A stretch of DNA of 64,000 bases from Solea solea (GCF_958295425.1 NC_081141.1:17504680-17568679); one strand, 5' to 3'; shown: positions 48,503-61,100, numbered from the stretch's first letter. Program-made: numbers and translations. Notes: generated by a model not told the origin, from the sequence alone.

Positions 48503-51500
48503 ACTGGCTAGAGAGCAGGCAGATTAACCTGATGAACAGGAGCGAGGACACTGCCTCTTACCGTGAAGGACAAACGCAGCACTGCAATGAGGGAGGGGGA
48601 GGGGCCAGCGGCAGGAGAAATGAAATCCCACCACATAAATATTCATGAGCCATCTCACCTGTCTGAGCGCGACTCATCTGTGAGCCTGGCTCTGGAACCG
48701 GGGGGGGTTGAAGGTAAGGAGACACAGAGGCAGGATGGGTGAGGGGTTGCCGTGGCAGCTAGATCGGGAGCCAATCAAACTGCAGGTATGCCTCTGCTTT
48801 CCCCCTTCTTTAGAATAAGACGTGATGCGCTCTGAGGGCTGCTCTTTGAACCCTGAACACACCCCACTAAACTCCATCACCTGCTCCAGCACGCACACAC
48901 ACACACACACACCACAAATCTCCTAACTTCACACATCAGCTCCCAGGTGAGTACTGCTGGGGGCGACCTGAGAGGTTTTTCACCTCCACAATGTCATTAC
49001 AGGCGTCTTGTGCTGCATGTCTCGCTCACTCTTCACTTTTCAGCTGCAGTCGGTTCGTCCTGGTTGCAGATGCAGATATGAGTGGGTAAACAAACGCACT
49101 GCAAACTCAGGAAAGGAACGAGCTCCAACTGGTGGACTCGTGGTCTCATGCAGCACACCGCCACCACATTCACTTGCTCTCCAACAGATTGCCATGCAGA
49201 CAAAAAAACCTAAAAACTGCCTCTTCCAGCAGCACAGCATTCACTGCTCCCTCTCAATAGACAGCAAAAAGAGCAGCTTTCTTAAGTCTTTGTGTTTGTA
49301 TGAGGTAAAGCACTGGGGTTTGGAGGCCTGACGCTGTGGCGGGAACAAAAAGCCGTCCTGAAGCTGTGTGCCTATATGTGAGCCTGGCTTATTCCTCTCC
49401 AGCACAAAGCTCTACTAGGGAGAGATGCGTGGACCAGTATGTGCATGGTAATGGACAGCTTTATGAAGATGGAGTGATCCGATAAGCATCAGTGATACAA
49501 TAGAAACCAGGTACCAGTGCTGAAACCCTCTCACCCTCTCCTCCTCCAATCTCTTTCTCTGGAAGAAAAAAAAATGGCGAGGATGTGTGAGGCCTGTAAC
49601 CATGGTTACCCATTAGCCCAGAGTCTTGTGATGAGGTTTAGAGGGAAAAGGCCAGCCGTTGTTTTGCATCAGTTCTGGTGAGAGGAGGGGCTTAGACACA
49701 AAGTAGGCCTTCTGCTGCTGTTCGTTCCTTCCTTTTTTTAATTCAGCCCTCATTCTGTTTGTCCCTGTTGCTGTTGATCCCGCTGAGGCGTGAGCGACTC
49801 ACGGCAGAACAGAGGAGAATAATTCATATAGAAGTAATAACGTGCCCGAAAAGAATACTCTGATTTCCCCTGTGTGTTACTTTTAACTAAACGCAGGCGC
49901 ACTTGAGGGTGGAAGGGATACTTTAGACCCCTCTGCTTAAGACCACATATCCTCTTGAAGTCTCTCCCCTGTGCGATGGGTTATATATAAAAAAAAAATA
50001 AAAAATGTAGTAACACAGGAAGTCAGCATCCATTGTGAGCCTGCAGAGCGGCTTGAACCCCCTCCCTGCTACTGACTCCTCTGAGGCCCATGCATGTGAT
50101 GTCCATGCACCAAGCTGTCCACCCCTTTCTATTTACCTCCATCACGCTCATGCATCCCCCCCCTTCCGTTTCCTTGCTTCACACCTTCAGCCCCCCTGCT
50201 TTCTCGCTCTCCATTAACCTACCTCCACCTTCTCTCTCTACCCTTCTATCTGTCTGCCTGTTCCACCCACTCATTTCACCCTCTTTCTGTCAGAAGCCCT
50301 CCTTTCACATTCACTCTCTCCAGTCTTCCCCCACTCTATAATTTCACCCCATATGTCAGCATACCCCTTGTTCTTTGTCACTCACTTCCTTTACCCCACC
50401 TTCTTCTCCACCCTCAGTGAGTCTCTCTCGGCCTTATCTGCCCCCCCCCCCATACTCCTAGCCTTATTTCTCTCTCTCTCTCTCTCTGCCGGTCTGCTTT
50501 ATTAAAATATTCTGAATTGAATAAGCAGTGGAGGGCTCCAGGAGATGTCTGCTTGCATGTAAGTCTGTCTGTCAGTCTTCCTGGCTGAATTTCTGACAGA
50601 CAAGGAGCCCCAAGGTGTCAAAACATCCGACTGGCCATCTGACCAAACAGAGACATTCATGCATTGGACAGTGAATCACATCTAAGCCAAATGGGGAAAA
50701 GTGAATTGGATTTATTTGCTGTCCATCACCGCTCACCAAACAGCAAATCGTTTTACAGGAGGCTGAAACAATAACGTTCAATTAAAATGTGCAGGTTCTG
50801 AGGAGGATGGAGTTTGAAGTAGAGGATATATATATGTATATATATACTGCATAAAGGTTAACTTTAGATTGGCCTGCTAAATACTTAATCCACAGGTGTT
50901 AGATCTTGGCTAATTTAAATTGTTCCACCGCAGGAAATGATTTGAGCTGGTTTCTCATTGGAGCATCTATCTTTTCAAATGCCTTTTTAATGAAGTAGTT
51001 AAGCCACTTCATGGCGTTTCACTACACACACACACAACACACACTTGGCAACCAGACAGTGTACAGAAAGATGAGCTAAACCCACTTGGTTTTCCTATAA
51101 TGATTCAACAACCTTCATTTAAACCCCATGCATTGCAAAGCTGCTGATCAATTAACGTGATTTACTGTGGTAGCTCTGGACATCGCCGTTCCATAGCAAA
51201 CCCCGACGTGGTGTTCTACTGTAGGATAGACCTTCCTTCATCACTCCCTTGGGGTGGCTTGTGGCAGAATAAACAGCCATTTGGACCCGCGTCCCCCTCT
51301 CCGCTGTGACTCTTTTCATGGAAATATGTGGCTTGAATCAACGCTCTGATGACACACAGCCATCTGTTGTTGTGTTAAGTGTGTTAGGGCATGAAGTGGA
51401 GGGAAAACACACAGTCGCTGATTTTTTAATTCAAAGCAGATAAACACACACACACAAGATAATGTGTTGACACGCAGACACATATGCACACACTAACGCA

Positions 51501-54500
51501 AAGGCGCACAAACACAACTGTTCCTTTCGTCCCCCAAAGTTGCCCATCATGAAATAGCAGAGCTGAGGCCTTTTCAGATTTTTCACTTCACAGAGCAGAG
51601 CCGAGGAATCAAATAAATAATAGACAAAGAGAGGGGGGATAGTGATAGGACGACAAGTCATCGCATCCTTTCTCCGCAACAGCATGGCACACCTCTAAAG
51701 AACCCCTGAATCCCTTCCATTCTCCACACAGTAGAGAGGACCATTAGATTAAAACTGCATGGCACACACTGTTAATATGAATAGTGCTAAAAATACATCC
51801 TTTTCACTAAGACATGAAAGGAAACTGCCTTTCCCCTGTCCAGTATTGAGTTGCCATTGATTCCAAGACAAAGGCTACATCTCCTCAAAGAGGTAAGAAA
51901 AATAGCAATCATACAGGCAATTATTTTCAAATGTGCCTGCAGCGGCCGATAATGTCAGTGTGCCTCTCTTCCTAAATAAAGGGAGGGAAGGCAGGCGTCA
52001 AAGCTGCAGGCCCACTGCTGAAGACGAATGAGCTCATCCACAGAATGCTTTCCTTTCATCTGGGCAGCATGACATGGCGCCCCATGCAGTGTGAGGCAGA
52101 GCTGGGCCTGGGGGACAGATGCACACAGAAAGAGAGAGAAAATATAGAAGCATAGCTCTATGAAGCCAACACCAAAGCAGAGGCCTTCTGAGGACCAGTG
52201 TCCATATAACCAGTGGATTTCTCTGGTGTCCTGTCGTAGAAAACAATCAGTGCAGCTCCGTGGCCTACTGCAGTGCGCAGCAGGCCTCCATAACCGGACC
52301 TCTTCTGCAGACAGCTACAGAATCCCTTTCATTTTGATACAGAGAGGGGAACAAAGCATACCGCTCGACCTGACACTAAACACTAATAAAGTGCTCCAGT
52401 GTTTCAAATAGAAATCTTTACTGACTGGTTTCAAAGAAGGAAAATCAAGAGGCAGCAATGAAGGACAGGGGAAAACGGACTGACTGGACGCAAATAAGGA
52501 GCGAATGTCATGATCTTCTCTCTCAGTCATCTCATTCCACCCCAGCTCACCAGCCCCTCCTTCTCATCACCTTCAAGCCACTCCCTCCTCATCAGCTCAA
52601 CTCCACTCACCTGTTCACAGCAGCTGCACCTGATCACTAATCAGCCCACTATATATAATCCCCTCCACCAGGTAGTCACTGCCAGATTGTTCTATGTCAT
52701 TTGCACTCGTCTCTTTCAGCGGTTTTTGGACCGGTTCCCCGGTTTCAACCCTGCCTGTCCCCGACCTGTCTTCTCTGTTTCTGTTCCGGTGATCGACTCT
52801 GCCTTCTGCCCCCGACAACGGATTCTGCCTGCTCGCTCCCAGCTTCCCCTTGCAAGGTTTTCTCTGAACTTTTGCTGAACGTTGTGGTAAATAAAAGTCA
52901 TTACCAACTGTCTGCCTGCCTCCGCGTACTGGCATGTGGGTCCTCCCCCTGACCCGTTACAGTGAAACTAAGAAGAGATGACTATAATCTGATAAAACCT
53001 CAAAAACAAGGAGCTGCATCCTCTTATTTTCTTTGTACAGGCGACCATTGGCATCCCCATATGCTGCCTTCCACTATCTAAACTGCTTATATGCCCCAGT
53101 TTTCTAAAGTTCATCAAATGAAAGAGGTAGAAAACAGGAGCAGAGAAGCGTGGCTAAAGGTAGAAGAAGTGAGCACTGGGAATGGTCAAGTAAATATAGG
53201 AAGTGAGCAGAGAAAGGGAGAAAAACTCCTCACCTACATTAAACACTACTCATGTGCTGCAGTGGAAAGCCCTGCGGTCCATGCCTTGAGGCCCTGAGCC
53301 CACGCTTGGCCTATCAGTTTAAGATCAAAAAGAGCTTGCTTTAGCAAGACATATGGGCTGAATAATGCATCTGTTTTATTTCTACAGGGCTGGGTCGAGT
53401 GAGTGGCATAAAAACTCACACAATGTGTATACCGTATAATTTCTACGAGCTTCTTATGACTTTGTACATAATGCTTGTATGGCATTTGTGAGTGTGTTTG
53501 TTTGGGACTAATGTTTCGACAGGCCAACCAGCCTCTCCACTGTGTCAATCACTGTGATTGTACAGTGAATAAAGGAGCCTGTAGTGTGCTGGAAAATGGG
53601 CTTCTGTGATGTCTCATTTGAATAGTCTGACAGCCAAGGGTGGAGGAGCAGCCTTGTAATGAATTATAAATACGAGGTGGGCACAAGTTTCCCCGCAAAC
53701 TGCTGAGAAAAGGTGAAGCACAAAGTCAAGTTTGGTCAGAAAGAATCCCCGGACTGCAGTCTGCCAGAGGTTGGTCCCTCTCCAGAAAATAAAAAACACC
53801 ATGATATTAGTCAAAGGTGTATTTTATTTGTCTTGTGTAATGTGGCACCAAGACAGGGAGACAAACACAAGAGGACATGGGTGGGATTTAACCCTTATTT
53901 ACCAATAAGCCAAAAGTCCATGGCTTGTTAACCAGCAGCATCACGTGTAGAGCAGACACAGGTTGTGCTCTTTGACCTGTGACCCATGATCTGTGGCTTA
54001 CAGTCTGAGTAGAACCCTTGGGATGATGGGAGTGATATATCAAGCCTGGATACTAATTAATTATAGTAAGAATGACAGGACTTTTACCCTTATTGCGTCA
54101 GTAAATTGTTCCCCAGAGTTAATGTGCAGTTATACATATGACATAATCACAGGAAATGTTTTTATTGTCACTTGGTAAGCAAGAGAGGGGTATGTCATTA
54201 CACCACCAGACTTCTGTTACTTTCTGCAGAGGTGATAACTATGGCCAACATCTTCCATAACTAAACTGAACGCACTTCTTTGAGACACTCACTGATGAAG
54301 GACTCACAGAGAGTGAGCCTCAGCATCAAATCTGCAAGGCCGCCGAGCACGACCTTGGCCTCCTATCAGTCAGAGAGTGTGAAGGACACCATTGGTATCC
54401 CACCATGGATTAGCCCGATGACATAGATAGTTCTGCTGCTTGGCTTGAGCGTTACATACTGTTTGCCATGTCTCAGCAGGGATATGTGACCTCCTTTTAA

Positions 54501-55273
54501 ATCCTCCTCATCATCATTATCCGTGCTCTCGATCTCCGACACTATTCAGTCAATTTCAACAACTCAAAACATTCAGATCATTCAGGAAATTATTGATGTC
54601 AAACTTTTTCTGATTTTATACTTTTATTTGGAAACATTTAACTTTTTTTCTGCAGATTTTCTTCCTAGGGACATGAATGGAGAGGGCATCCCAAAGGCAG
54701 GTAGATCACAAACACATCAGAGGCATGAGTAATCATTACTGAATGTCAAGAAATACACTGACACTTGTAGGACGAGCTGTATTAAAAACAGACATGATTT
54801 AATACACCACAATGAAATACTAATAGTGAGGCTACCATCTAGTGGCAGGATCAAAATACTACGAGAGATGAAGGGGTGAAGGTAAAGACGCATAGAAGCA
54901 AATGAAGCATAATACAGAGTATGTAGCTGTATTGTCAAGTGTGTTGCAAGTGGAATTAAATGTGTGAAAATATAAAGTGATGTAGCAGTTAAGTTTAGGC
55001 AGGGAACACACCCTGCATAAATAAAATAAAGCGTTAGGGACACAATAGATACGTGTGATAACTGCTTTGTGAATGTATCGTCATCAGTGTATAGGTGTTA
55101 TGGTTGTACACATAAAAACCACAACTAGGATTGTAAGTTGCTATTATATATTACATACCCGTCCATGTCTTCTGTTCTGGGATGAAGGTGTATCTGTTCC
55201 CCAAGTGATCTGTCCCGACGTGTTCGCGAACCAGTCCAAACGTCCGCCGAATAGCTCCAGTGATTCGGCTCAT
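42209..55273 (-). CDS. ndufaf2: ndufaf2 gene (complete coding sequence, 4 exons)
   Basis: NADH:ubiquinone oxidoreductase complex assembly factor 2 (B17.2L, mimitin), a mitochondrial paralogue of the complex I subunit NDUFA12 that associates with a late assembly intermediate. Four exons (115, 90, 41 and 243 bases) join in phase into 162 residues plus stop, close to the about 169 residues in human. Recognisable blocks are EHVGTDHLGNRYTFIPEQ (NDUFA12-like core), RMVEAANATEYEYTEGSIP, AWLRGRRKEPPSIEELQN and the conserved C-terminal KGHA...FGKEE...TFQPGTWMP. The first intron (9.5 kb) fills most of the locus. The gene is head-to-head with ercc8. Confidence 0.96.
42452..44516. other. ndufaf2 intron 3
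   Basis: Non-coding, 2.1 kb. Short GA runs (about 44008-44036), no recognisable mobile element. Confidence 0.6.
44517..44557 (-). CDS. ndufaf2: ndufaf2 exon 3 (41 bp micro-exon)
   Basis: Encodes AWLRGRRKEPPSIE, matching the family segment after the conserved EW. The acceptor lies behind a strong CT-rich tract; donor GTACGT. Phase agrees with both neighbours. Confidence 0.93.
44558..45540. other. ndufaf2 intron 2
   Basis: Non-coding, just under 1 kb, with CT and GA runs near 44958-44976 and 45067-45089. Nothing else supported. Confidence 0.6.
45541..45630 (-). CDS. ndufaf2: ndufaf2 exon 2
   Basis: Encodes GRVVRAKRMVEAANATEYEY, then TEGSIPIEWD. The acceptor TTTTCCAG has only a short pyrimidine stretch and follows a GT repeat on the transcript strand; donor GTAAGT. 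Confidence 0.95.
45641..45666. repeat. (AC)13 microsatellite at ndufaf2 exon 2 acceptor
   Basis: Reads (GT)13 on the ndufaf2 transcript and ends about 8 bases before the acceptor AG (45632-45631). Confidence 0.97.
46620..46940. promoter_or_regulatory. Candidate intronic enhancer in ndufaf2 intron 1
   Basis: Non-repetitive block with AT-rich homeodomain-type sites, including the palindrome CTAATTAG (46898-46905), AAATAATTCC, AGAATAATTCC and GCAATTGTG. This rests only on base composition and motif clustering. Confidence 0.28.
47561..47581. repeat. Poly-G tract, 21 bases
   Basis: Uninterrupted G run on the plus strand directly after GGTGGGGGC. Confidence 0.97.
48472..48498. repeat. (CA)13 microsatellite
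   Basis: Perfect dinucleotide run; a shorter one lies at 48893-48911. Confidence 0.93.
52506..52961 (+). mobile_element. Probable solo LTR (456 bp)
   Basis: Begins TGTCATGATC and ends CCCGTTACA, so it has the TGT...ACA ends of an LTR. Flanks GCGAA and GTGAA look like a 5-bp target duplication with one mismatch. Inside, in proper order, are a TATA box (ATATATAA, 52651-52658) and an AATAAA signal (52890-52895) followed by a short GT-rich end part with GGGTCC. The body is rich in CCTG/TCTGCC pyrimidine motifs, as in dispersed fish elements of this kind. No internal retroelement coding region is present. Confidence 0.65.
55159..55273 (-). CDS. ndufaf2: ndufaf2 exon 1
   Basis: Starts at 55273 and encodes residues 1-38 plus one base: MSRITGAIRRTFGLVREHVG, then TDHLGNRYTFIPEQKTWT. 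Donor GTATGT. The Arg-rich, amphipathic-looking first 16 residues are compatible with mitochondrial import. Confidence 0.94.
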
Positions 55274-55748
55274 GTTGACAGAGTAACCCAAAGATTTTGG
55301 GGGTAAATAGTATTTGTCCTGCTCTCTGCCCTGTCTGCCCTCTCGCTGACGCGTTTACGCAAGTGCTTGGGAGGCGGAAAGGAAACCAATAAACTGCGTT
55401 GTGATTGGACGGCTATGTTTTGCCAACCAATCATCGCGCTCGTCTTAGAATGCGCCGGTAGCGTACCAAAATGGCCGACAGTTGTTGTGAATTAGCCACA
55501 AAGCTAGTCGAAATGAATGCAAAAATACACAGAAAGTAACAAGAATTACTTTTGAAAGAGAGTGAAATAGCGCGGTTAGCTACCAGGGAGCGTTAATTAA
55601 GATATAATGCAGTGTTGGACGCGCAGGTTTTGATTTATTAATCAAAACTCACTTCGTTTTGGGTAACATGTTCGCCTGTTGGCTAGGCTAACCAAGGGTT
55701 GCGTAGATCACTCAAAAATTAAAGTCGTATTCTCTTCAAATTGGGATA
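55274..55748. promoter_or_regulatory. Bidirectional ndufaf2/ercc8 promoter
   Basis: Only 475 bp separate the two divergent start codons. The gap holds CCAAT at 55386-55390, its inverse ATTGG at 55404-55408 and CCAAT at 55427-55431, about one to two helical turns apart, as in NF-Y-driven bidirectional promoters. There is a YY1-like AAAATGGCCG at 55468-55477, several CpGs and no TATA box. Both genes are housekeeping (repair and respiration), which fits shared control. Confidence 0.8.
55471..55539 (+). other. Possible upstream ORF in the ercc8 leader
   Basis: ATG in strong context (A at -3, G at +4) opens a 22-codon frame starting MADSCCELATKL and ending TAA at 55537-55539, before and out of frame with the ercc8 start at 55749. 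It is translated only if ercc8 transcription starts upstream of 55471. The ATG is part of the YY1-like motif, so it may just be a promoter site. Confidence 0.35.
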
Positions 55749-55825
55749 ATGTTGGGGTTTCTGACAGCAAGACAGGCTGGACTGGATGACCCACTGCGAC
55801 TGCGACGTGCAGAGTCAACGAGAAG
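55749..55825 (+). CDS. ercc8: ercc8 exon 1
   Basis: Residues 1-25 plus two bases. Start ATG at 55749-55751; donor GTGAGA. Confidence 0.96.
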
Positions 55826-58099
55826 GTGAGAGATCCACAGTCTGTGTGCAATAAATGTATAAAATGAAGGCGTTTGACCGATGTGGTGATAGTGCCCATC
55901 CTTGCATATCATTGTGTTTGAGAAATGGCACATTTAAAGCGTGCAGTCATGTTAATCTTCTGTTCTTACTTTCAAAGGGTTTTTGGACTGGAGTTGAATC
56001 CTGACAGAGATGTGGACCGAATCCATGGCAATGGCATTAACACAATAGACATTGAAGCAGTAGAGGGCAGATAGTGAGTCCTGGCTTACTAATGGTCTAT
56101 TATTTATTACTACATTTATTCTTGTATATGTTTATAGGCATCGCACAAAGCATCACGTCAAATATGTCATTGGTTCTCAAACTGTGGTACATGAGCCTCC
56201 TCTGGTGGTACATGGAGGAAAATCAGAAATAATGGTCTACTGTGGCAGGGTATGTGATCGGAGAGGAGCTGAGGAATTTTGACCAGAGTGCTTAGGAAAT
56301 GAAACTTAATAACAAAATAATTATTATAAATTAAATAATAATAATAAGTCACCTCATCTCTCGCTCCATCTTAATCTAATTTCACAATACTAGTGTGTGA
56401 AGTATATGTGAGGAAGAGGAGCATGAAATTATCTTATTGGGAATAAATCTGCCTCCTGTGGAAAGTCCTGACTTTGCTCGGCCTATTTTAATGTTGGTGG
56501 CAGTGGTGGTACTTGGTATAAAAAGTTTGAGGACCACTGATATATGTTATTGATAGTTGTATATTATATTAGTTATATTCCATTGGTTTAATGCTGTAGA
56601 GCAGAAGGTATTGTATTAACGGGTCACCAAAATCAGAAACAAGATATTAACTCTGTTACAGATACAGAATCGATTCACGTAGCCATTACCAATGCATTGC
56701 TAAATTCACTCTACTTGTAAATTGATTTTGCAGCTCTCAAAGTATGGTAAATTGCGTTTGAATAATTAAAAAAAAACAAAATATCTGAACGGGAACTCTT
56801 TTTTTTTTATGTTTAGCATGTTGTCTGGAGGTTCAGATGGAATCATCGTTGTGTATGACCTGGAGAACTTCAGTGGCAAACCACAATACACCTGCAAGGC
56901 AGTCTGCACAGTCGGCAGGTACATTTGATTCCATTTCTAATTGTGTCCACTAGAGGGTAGCATTCTGTTCTGCTCTACTGAAGTGACCTGAATCAGACAG
57001 TGTCTGTTTACTATGAATCAAACATGTTTTGTCCACGTTGATATCATCATTTTATGCACATATTCATATAAAATATGTGAAACATATGTGAAACTCACTC
57101 TAAACCATCAGATTGTATTTGTCATGAAGGTCATGAAGACATGCAACCTTTGTTTCTGTTTTCCTCTTTAGGTCGAGTCGGTATGTCCACAAATTCAGTG
57201 TTGAGACAGTTCAGTGGTATCCTTATGACACAGGAATGTTTGTCTCAAGTTCCTTTGATAAAACCATGAAGGTCTGGGACACTGAGACATTGAAGGTAAG
57301 GCACATCACTCATTTACCAAGGAGTTACAACATCTTTCTGACACAGTGTAAACAAATATTCAATGTTATAGTATAAACTTTACAAAATGATATTTATGGC
57401 TCAGCTATGGGATTTAAAAAACAAACAAAAACATAATACGTACATATTACGTCTTATAGTTTTTATATAACGTGCTTATTTTGGACATGTGTATATGCGG
57501 TTTATTGTAGCTCCACTGCCCCTCTTTGCCTTTCTTTCTTACTTTCTGCTTCATGCTTTCTACCTCTCTGTGCCACACAGTCCCATATGGCAGGCTCTGA
57601 GCAGTGCTAGAGTTACACTGGCATCACGGTTGCCTCAAAAGGTCAGACAAGGGACAGAAAAGAACCTGCTGACCTTTCATTTGTTTCAGTCTACATGTTC
57701 CTCCTGTCTCTCTGCCCCACAAATACACGTCATACTTAATAAATTATTTCTAGTGGTTGTGTATTTCTACATTAGTGTGTGTTGTGCATTGTGGCGCACA
57801 TTGTCTGTCTGTGTTGGTTTTTATGCAAACAGAGCCTCCTCTGTGTGTGTGAGGCTGTTGGTTCACAGTCTGTGTTGGCACTGGCACACACTGATAGATG
57901 GGGCACACAGAGGCTTTTTATATTTGCTGAAGAATTTGCATTGTAATCACCACTGGTGCTTGGGGGAGCTGCCCGCTTAGCTCTGATATGCAGTACCCTA
58001 ACTGTATACTTGCCTTAATATTTATTTTAATTATTATTCTTATTTTTATCTAATTTATTCAGTATATTCCATCTTTCATTTTATATATACATATTCATG

Positions 58100-58137
<38 letters not shown>

Positions 58138-61100
58138 TATATTTGAGGGGCCGCTGAATTTCTACCACAACTTACTGATGCTGTCTTTCTCTGTCTTTAA
58201 CTTGTGTTTCTTCAGCCTGCTGAAGTCTTTGAGTTTGAGGGAAATGTCTACAGCCACCACTTGTCCCCCATCGCCAGGAAGCACAGTCTCATTGCAGGTG
58301 TGTGTGTGTGTTTTTGTTGATATAAGTGAAGCAGAACAAACCAGCTGGGGTGCATGCTAAAGCATTGACCTCAGTACCAAAAGTTCATTAGTTACCTAGT
58401 CTGTCGTCAGTTTCTTTCTTCAATCAGTGTGCCATGTGCTCCCCCAGAACACATCCCAGACAGTGACCCACCTGGTTTTTACCCCTGGTTATGAAATGTG
58501 AAATAAACCCAGAGGGACCAGATAGTGGTCATTACCCAGTTACACATGGGTAACATCAGGTTCAATGACACATTTCTATCGAAAAAATATTGTAGGAATC
58601 TAGGTGCTGCCTCACAACCGAGCCACCAAGCAGGACCAACAGGTTACTCATGCCTGCTGAGTATGTGCTCACAAATGGCACATGGTGCTCTTTAACACAT
58701 GTGTATACTTTCCCTTTGACACACCTATACACAGTCGCCATGTTTTTTTTCCCATTAATGTGCCCTCTCCTCTCAGAGGAGTTGTCAAACAGGTTGTAGA
58801 CTTTTCAGCAAGAAACATGGGCTCTTCATTTCTGCGACATTGAGGCCTTTTAGATTTTAATGACACTCAATCAGCTTCTTTGTCCTGTTAAATTACTTCA
58901 AATATCTTGCCCTCTTCCAATGTATACGTGTCTGGGTGTGTTGACTCATGTTTATCAAAAGTTAGTATCATTGAGATTTCATATTTACCCCACCTAATCT
59001 GAGAAAAATTGGGCACCGGTTGTCGCTCTTCTGAATCTTGGCTCTCTTGCACAGCAGATTTTACTGACACATTTAATAACATTTGCTAAAATCAATACTG
59101 AGAAATGTAACAATACAGTTGCATGTTTAAAGGGTATTTTCCCCTATGAACTTTTTCTCATGAAAATTCCCTCTTTCAGTGTTGTAATAATAGAAATTTC
59201 TTCATTAAACTGTCTCTTGTTTATGTTTTTTTAGTTGGCACCAAATACCCTAAAGTCCAGCTGTGTGACCTGAAGTCTGGTTCACGGAGTCATGTTCTTC
59301 AGGGTTGGTGGAACATACCATAGTGGCTTTTTTCACTCACTCTCTCACACACACACACACACACACATGCATATATTTGCACATACACATAGCTCAGTAA
59401 TAAACAATGGCGTGTATCCCTTCCAGGTCACAGAGCAGAAGTCCTGTCTGTGCGGTGGTCGCCTCGATACGAGCACATCTTGGCCACTGCCAGGTAAGCA
59501 CTCTTTAATGCCACTCTTGCCCGTGGAGTTTCAGCCTCTGAAATCCTCACAGAGTTTGCACACCGAGCCACATCAAAGAAAAGTGTCAGATACCGTGCTG
59601 TTGTGTCCAAGCACACATGTTGTCATCTCAGTTCCTGGACATCTGGCCACGTTGCAACCCTGAGTCAAGGATAATGGCACCGCAACACAAAAAGCTAGGG
59701 CTCTGTGGCACCAGTCCTAGTCCTGTCATATGCTAGATACAGTCCCCACCTGTTTTATGCTACATTAGACCTGCTAATTAAGCCTTTGGGATCACTGGGC
59801 TGCTGTCCCCAAGCACTCTAAGTGATTTTGAAAACAATTGGCACAGAGAGGCACACGTGTTGGAGTAGCATGTGAATTAATCTTCAAAAGCAAACACTAG
59901 TTTACAAACACACCGCTGTACCTTGTATAAAGGTTTAGTTGAGCATATGTTATGAAATCTGTGTTAAATAGGTCAACTATTGGACCATATATTATTTCAT
60001 TCACTCCCCAGTTTCTCCTTCTAAGTGCAGACAGCAAGGTGAAAGTGTGGGATGTACGTCGGGCTTCTGGTAGTCTCCTCGACCTGGACCAGCACAAAGG
60101 AGATAAGTCAAAAGCCTCCACAGAAGCAGGTACTGTTCCCTCTGTCGCTTTCCTTTCTGTTCAATCCCAATTGTGTCATTTGCAGAGTAATGATTTGGGG
60201 TTTAGCTTGTATGGCAACATGTAAAAGATTTGTTTCCTTCCTCAAACATATCAATCTACCACTTACTGTCACAATCAAATGATGCTATCACACAATATGA
60301 TCTGAGGACATGAAGAAGAAGACCTGATATGAAGTTGGTGGGGGTTGGTGAACCTTAATGATGATGATGTGGTTGAAGAAATATAGTAGAACATTTTGTA
60401 CTGGTGTCTAGCTGAGGGACCAATAAAGTGTCAGGTTATTCAAATTGACACAGAACCAGGTTGGTCGCTGCCTATCTGTTTCTGCCTGAGCTCTTGCTTG
60501 TGCTCCAACCGAGGCCCCGAGGAAACCCGTTTGCAATTAAACCAATTTCCCTTTGCTATGCTGTGTAATAATAGGATTCACAGTTTTAAAAACACTTACA
60601 CTAAGTGTGTAGGATTTATGGAAAGGTGTGAGATGTGATTAGACAGACAGGACTGTGTGCTGAAGGACCTTTAACACACATTCTTGGATGCTTAATGCAC
60701 TGTTACTATGTCTTCCTTGTCTCCTACTAGTAAACACAGCGCATAATGGCAGAGTGAATGGCCTGTGCTTCACTGGCGATGGCCTCTACATCCTCACAAC
60801 TGGAACTGATGACCGTATGAGACTGTGGAATAGTGCCACTGGGGAAAACACGCTGGTAAGATTTATGCATGAAGGCTTTGGTCTGAAAAAACACTGAATA
60901 ATGTAGATACAGCTATTACAGACCCTAAGCTCACCAGATTCTTGAACGAAAGTGTGAATAGCAAGTGAATCGATTCCCCAGATATCTCGCATAATAGCCT
61001 CCAGTCAAGAGAAATAATTTTTTCCTTGAAATATGAGGTCAGTCTTGCTGTTTATGCCCAATTTGAATATGGTTAGAGTGTAGTTACACAGCAAGCTTAT

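Larger units (their letters stand above)
45667..55158. other. ndufaf2 intron 1 (9.5 kb)
   Basis: Large non-coding intron. It holds CA repeats, a G21 tract, a probable solo LTR (52506-52961) and clean, motif-rich blocks near 46620-46940, 47640-47800 and 52150-52440 that may be regulatory. No other gene supported. Confidence 0.65.

Noticed and set aside
52615..52935. 106-codon minus-strand open frame over the LTR-like element
   Set aside because: Antisense chance frame in a repeat; the element shows LTR signals on the other strand and no coding part.
57489..57980. 163-codon plus-strand open frame in ercc8 intron 4
   Set aside because: Lies between two well-defined ercc8 exons and matches no family; many Cys/Leu/Val from GT-rich sequence.
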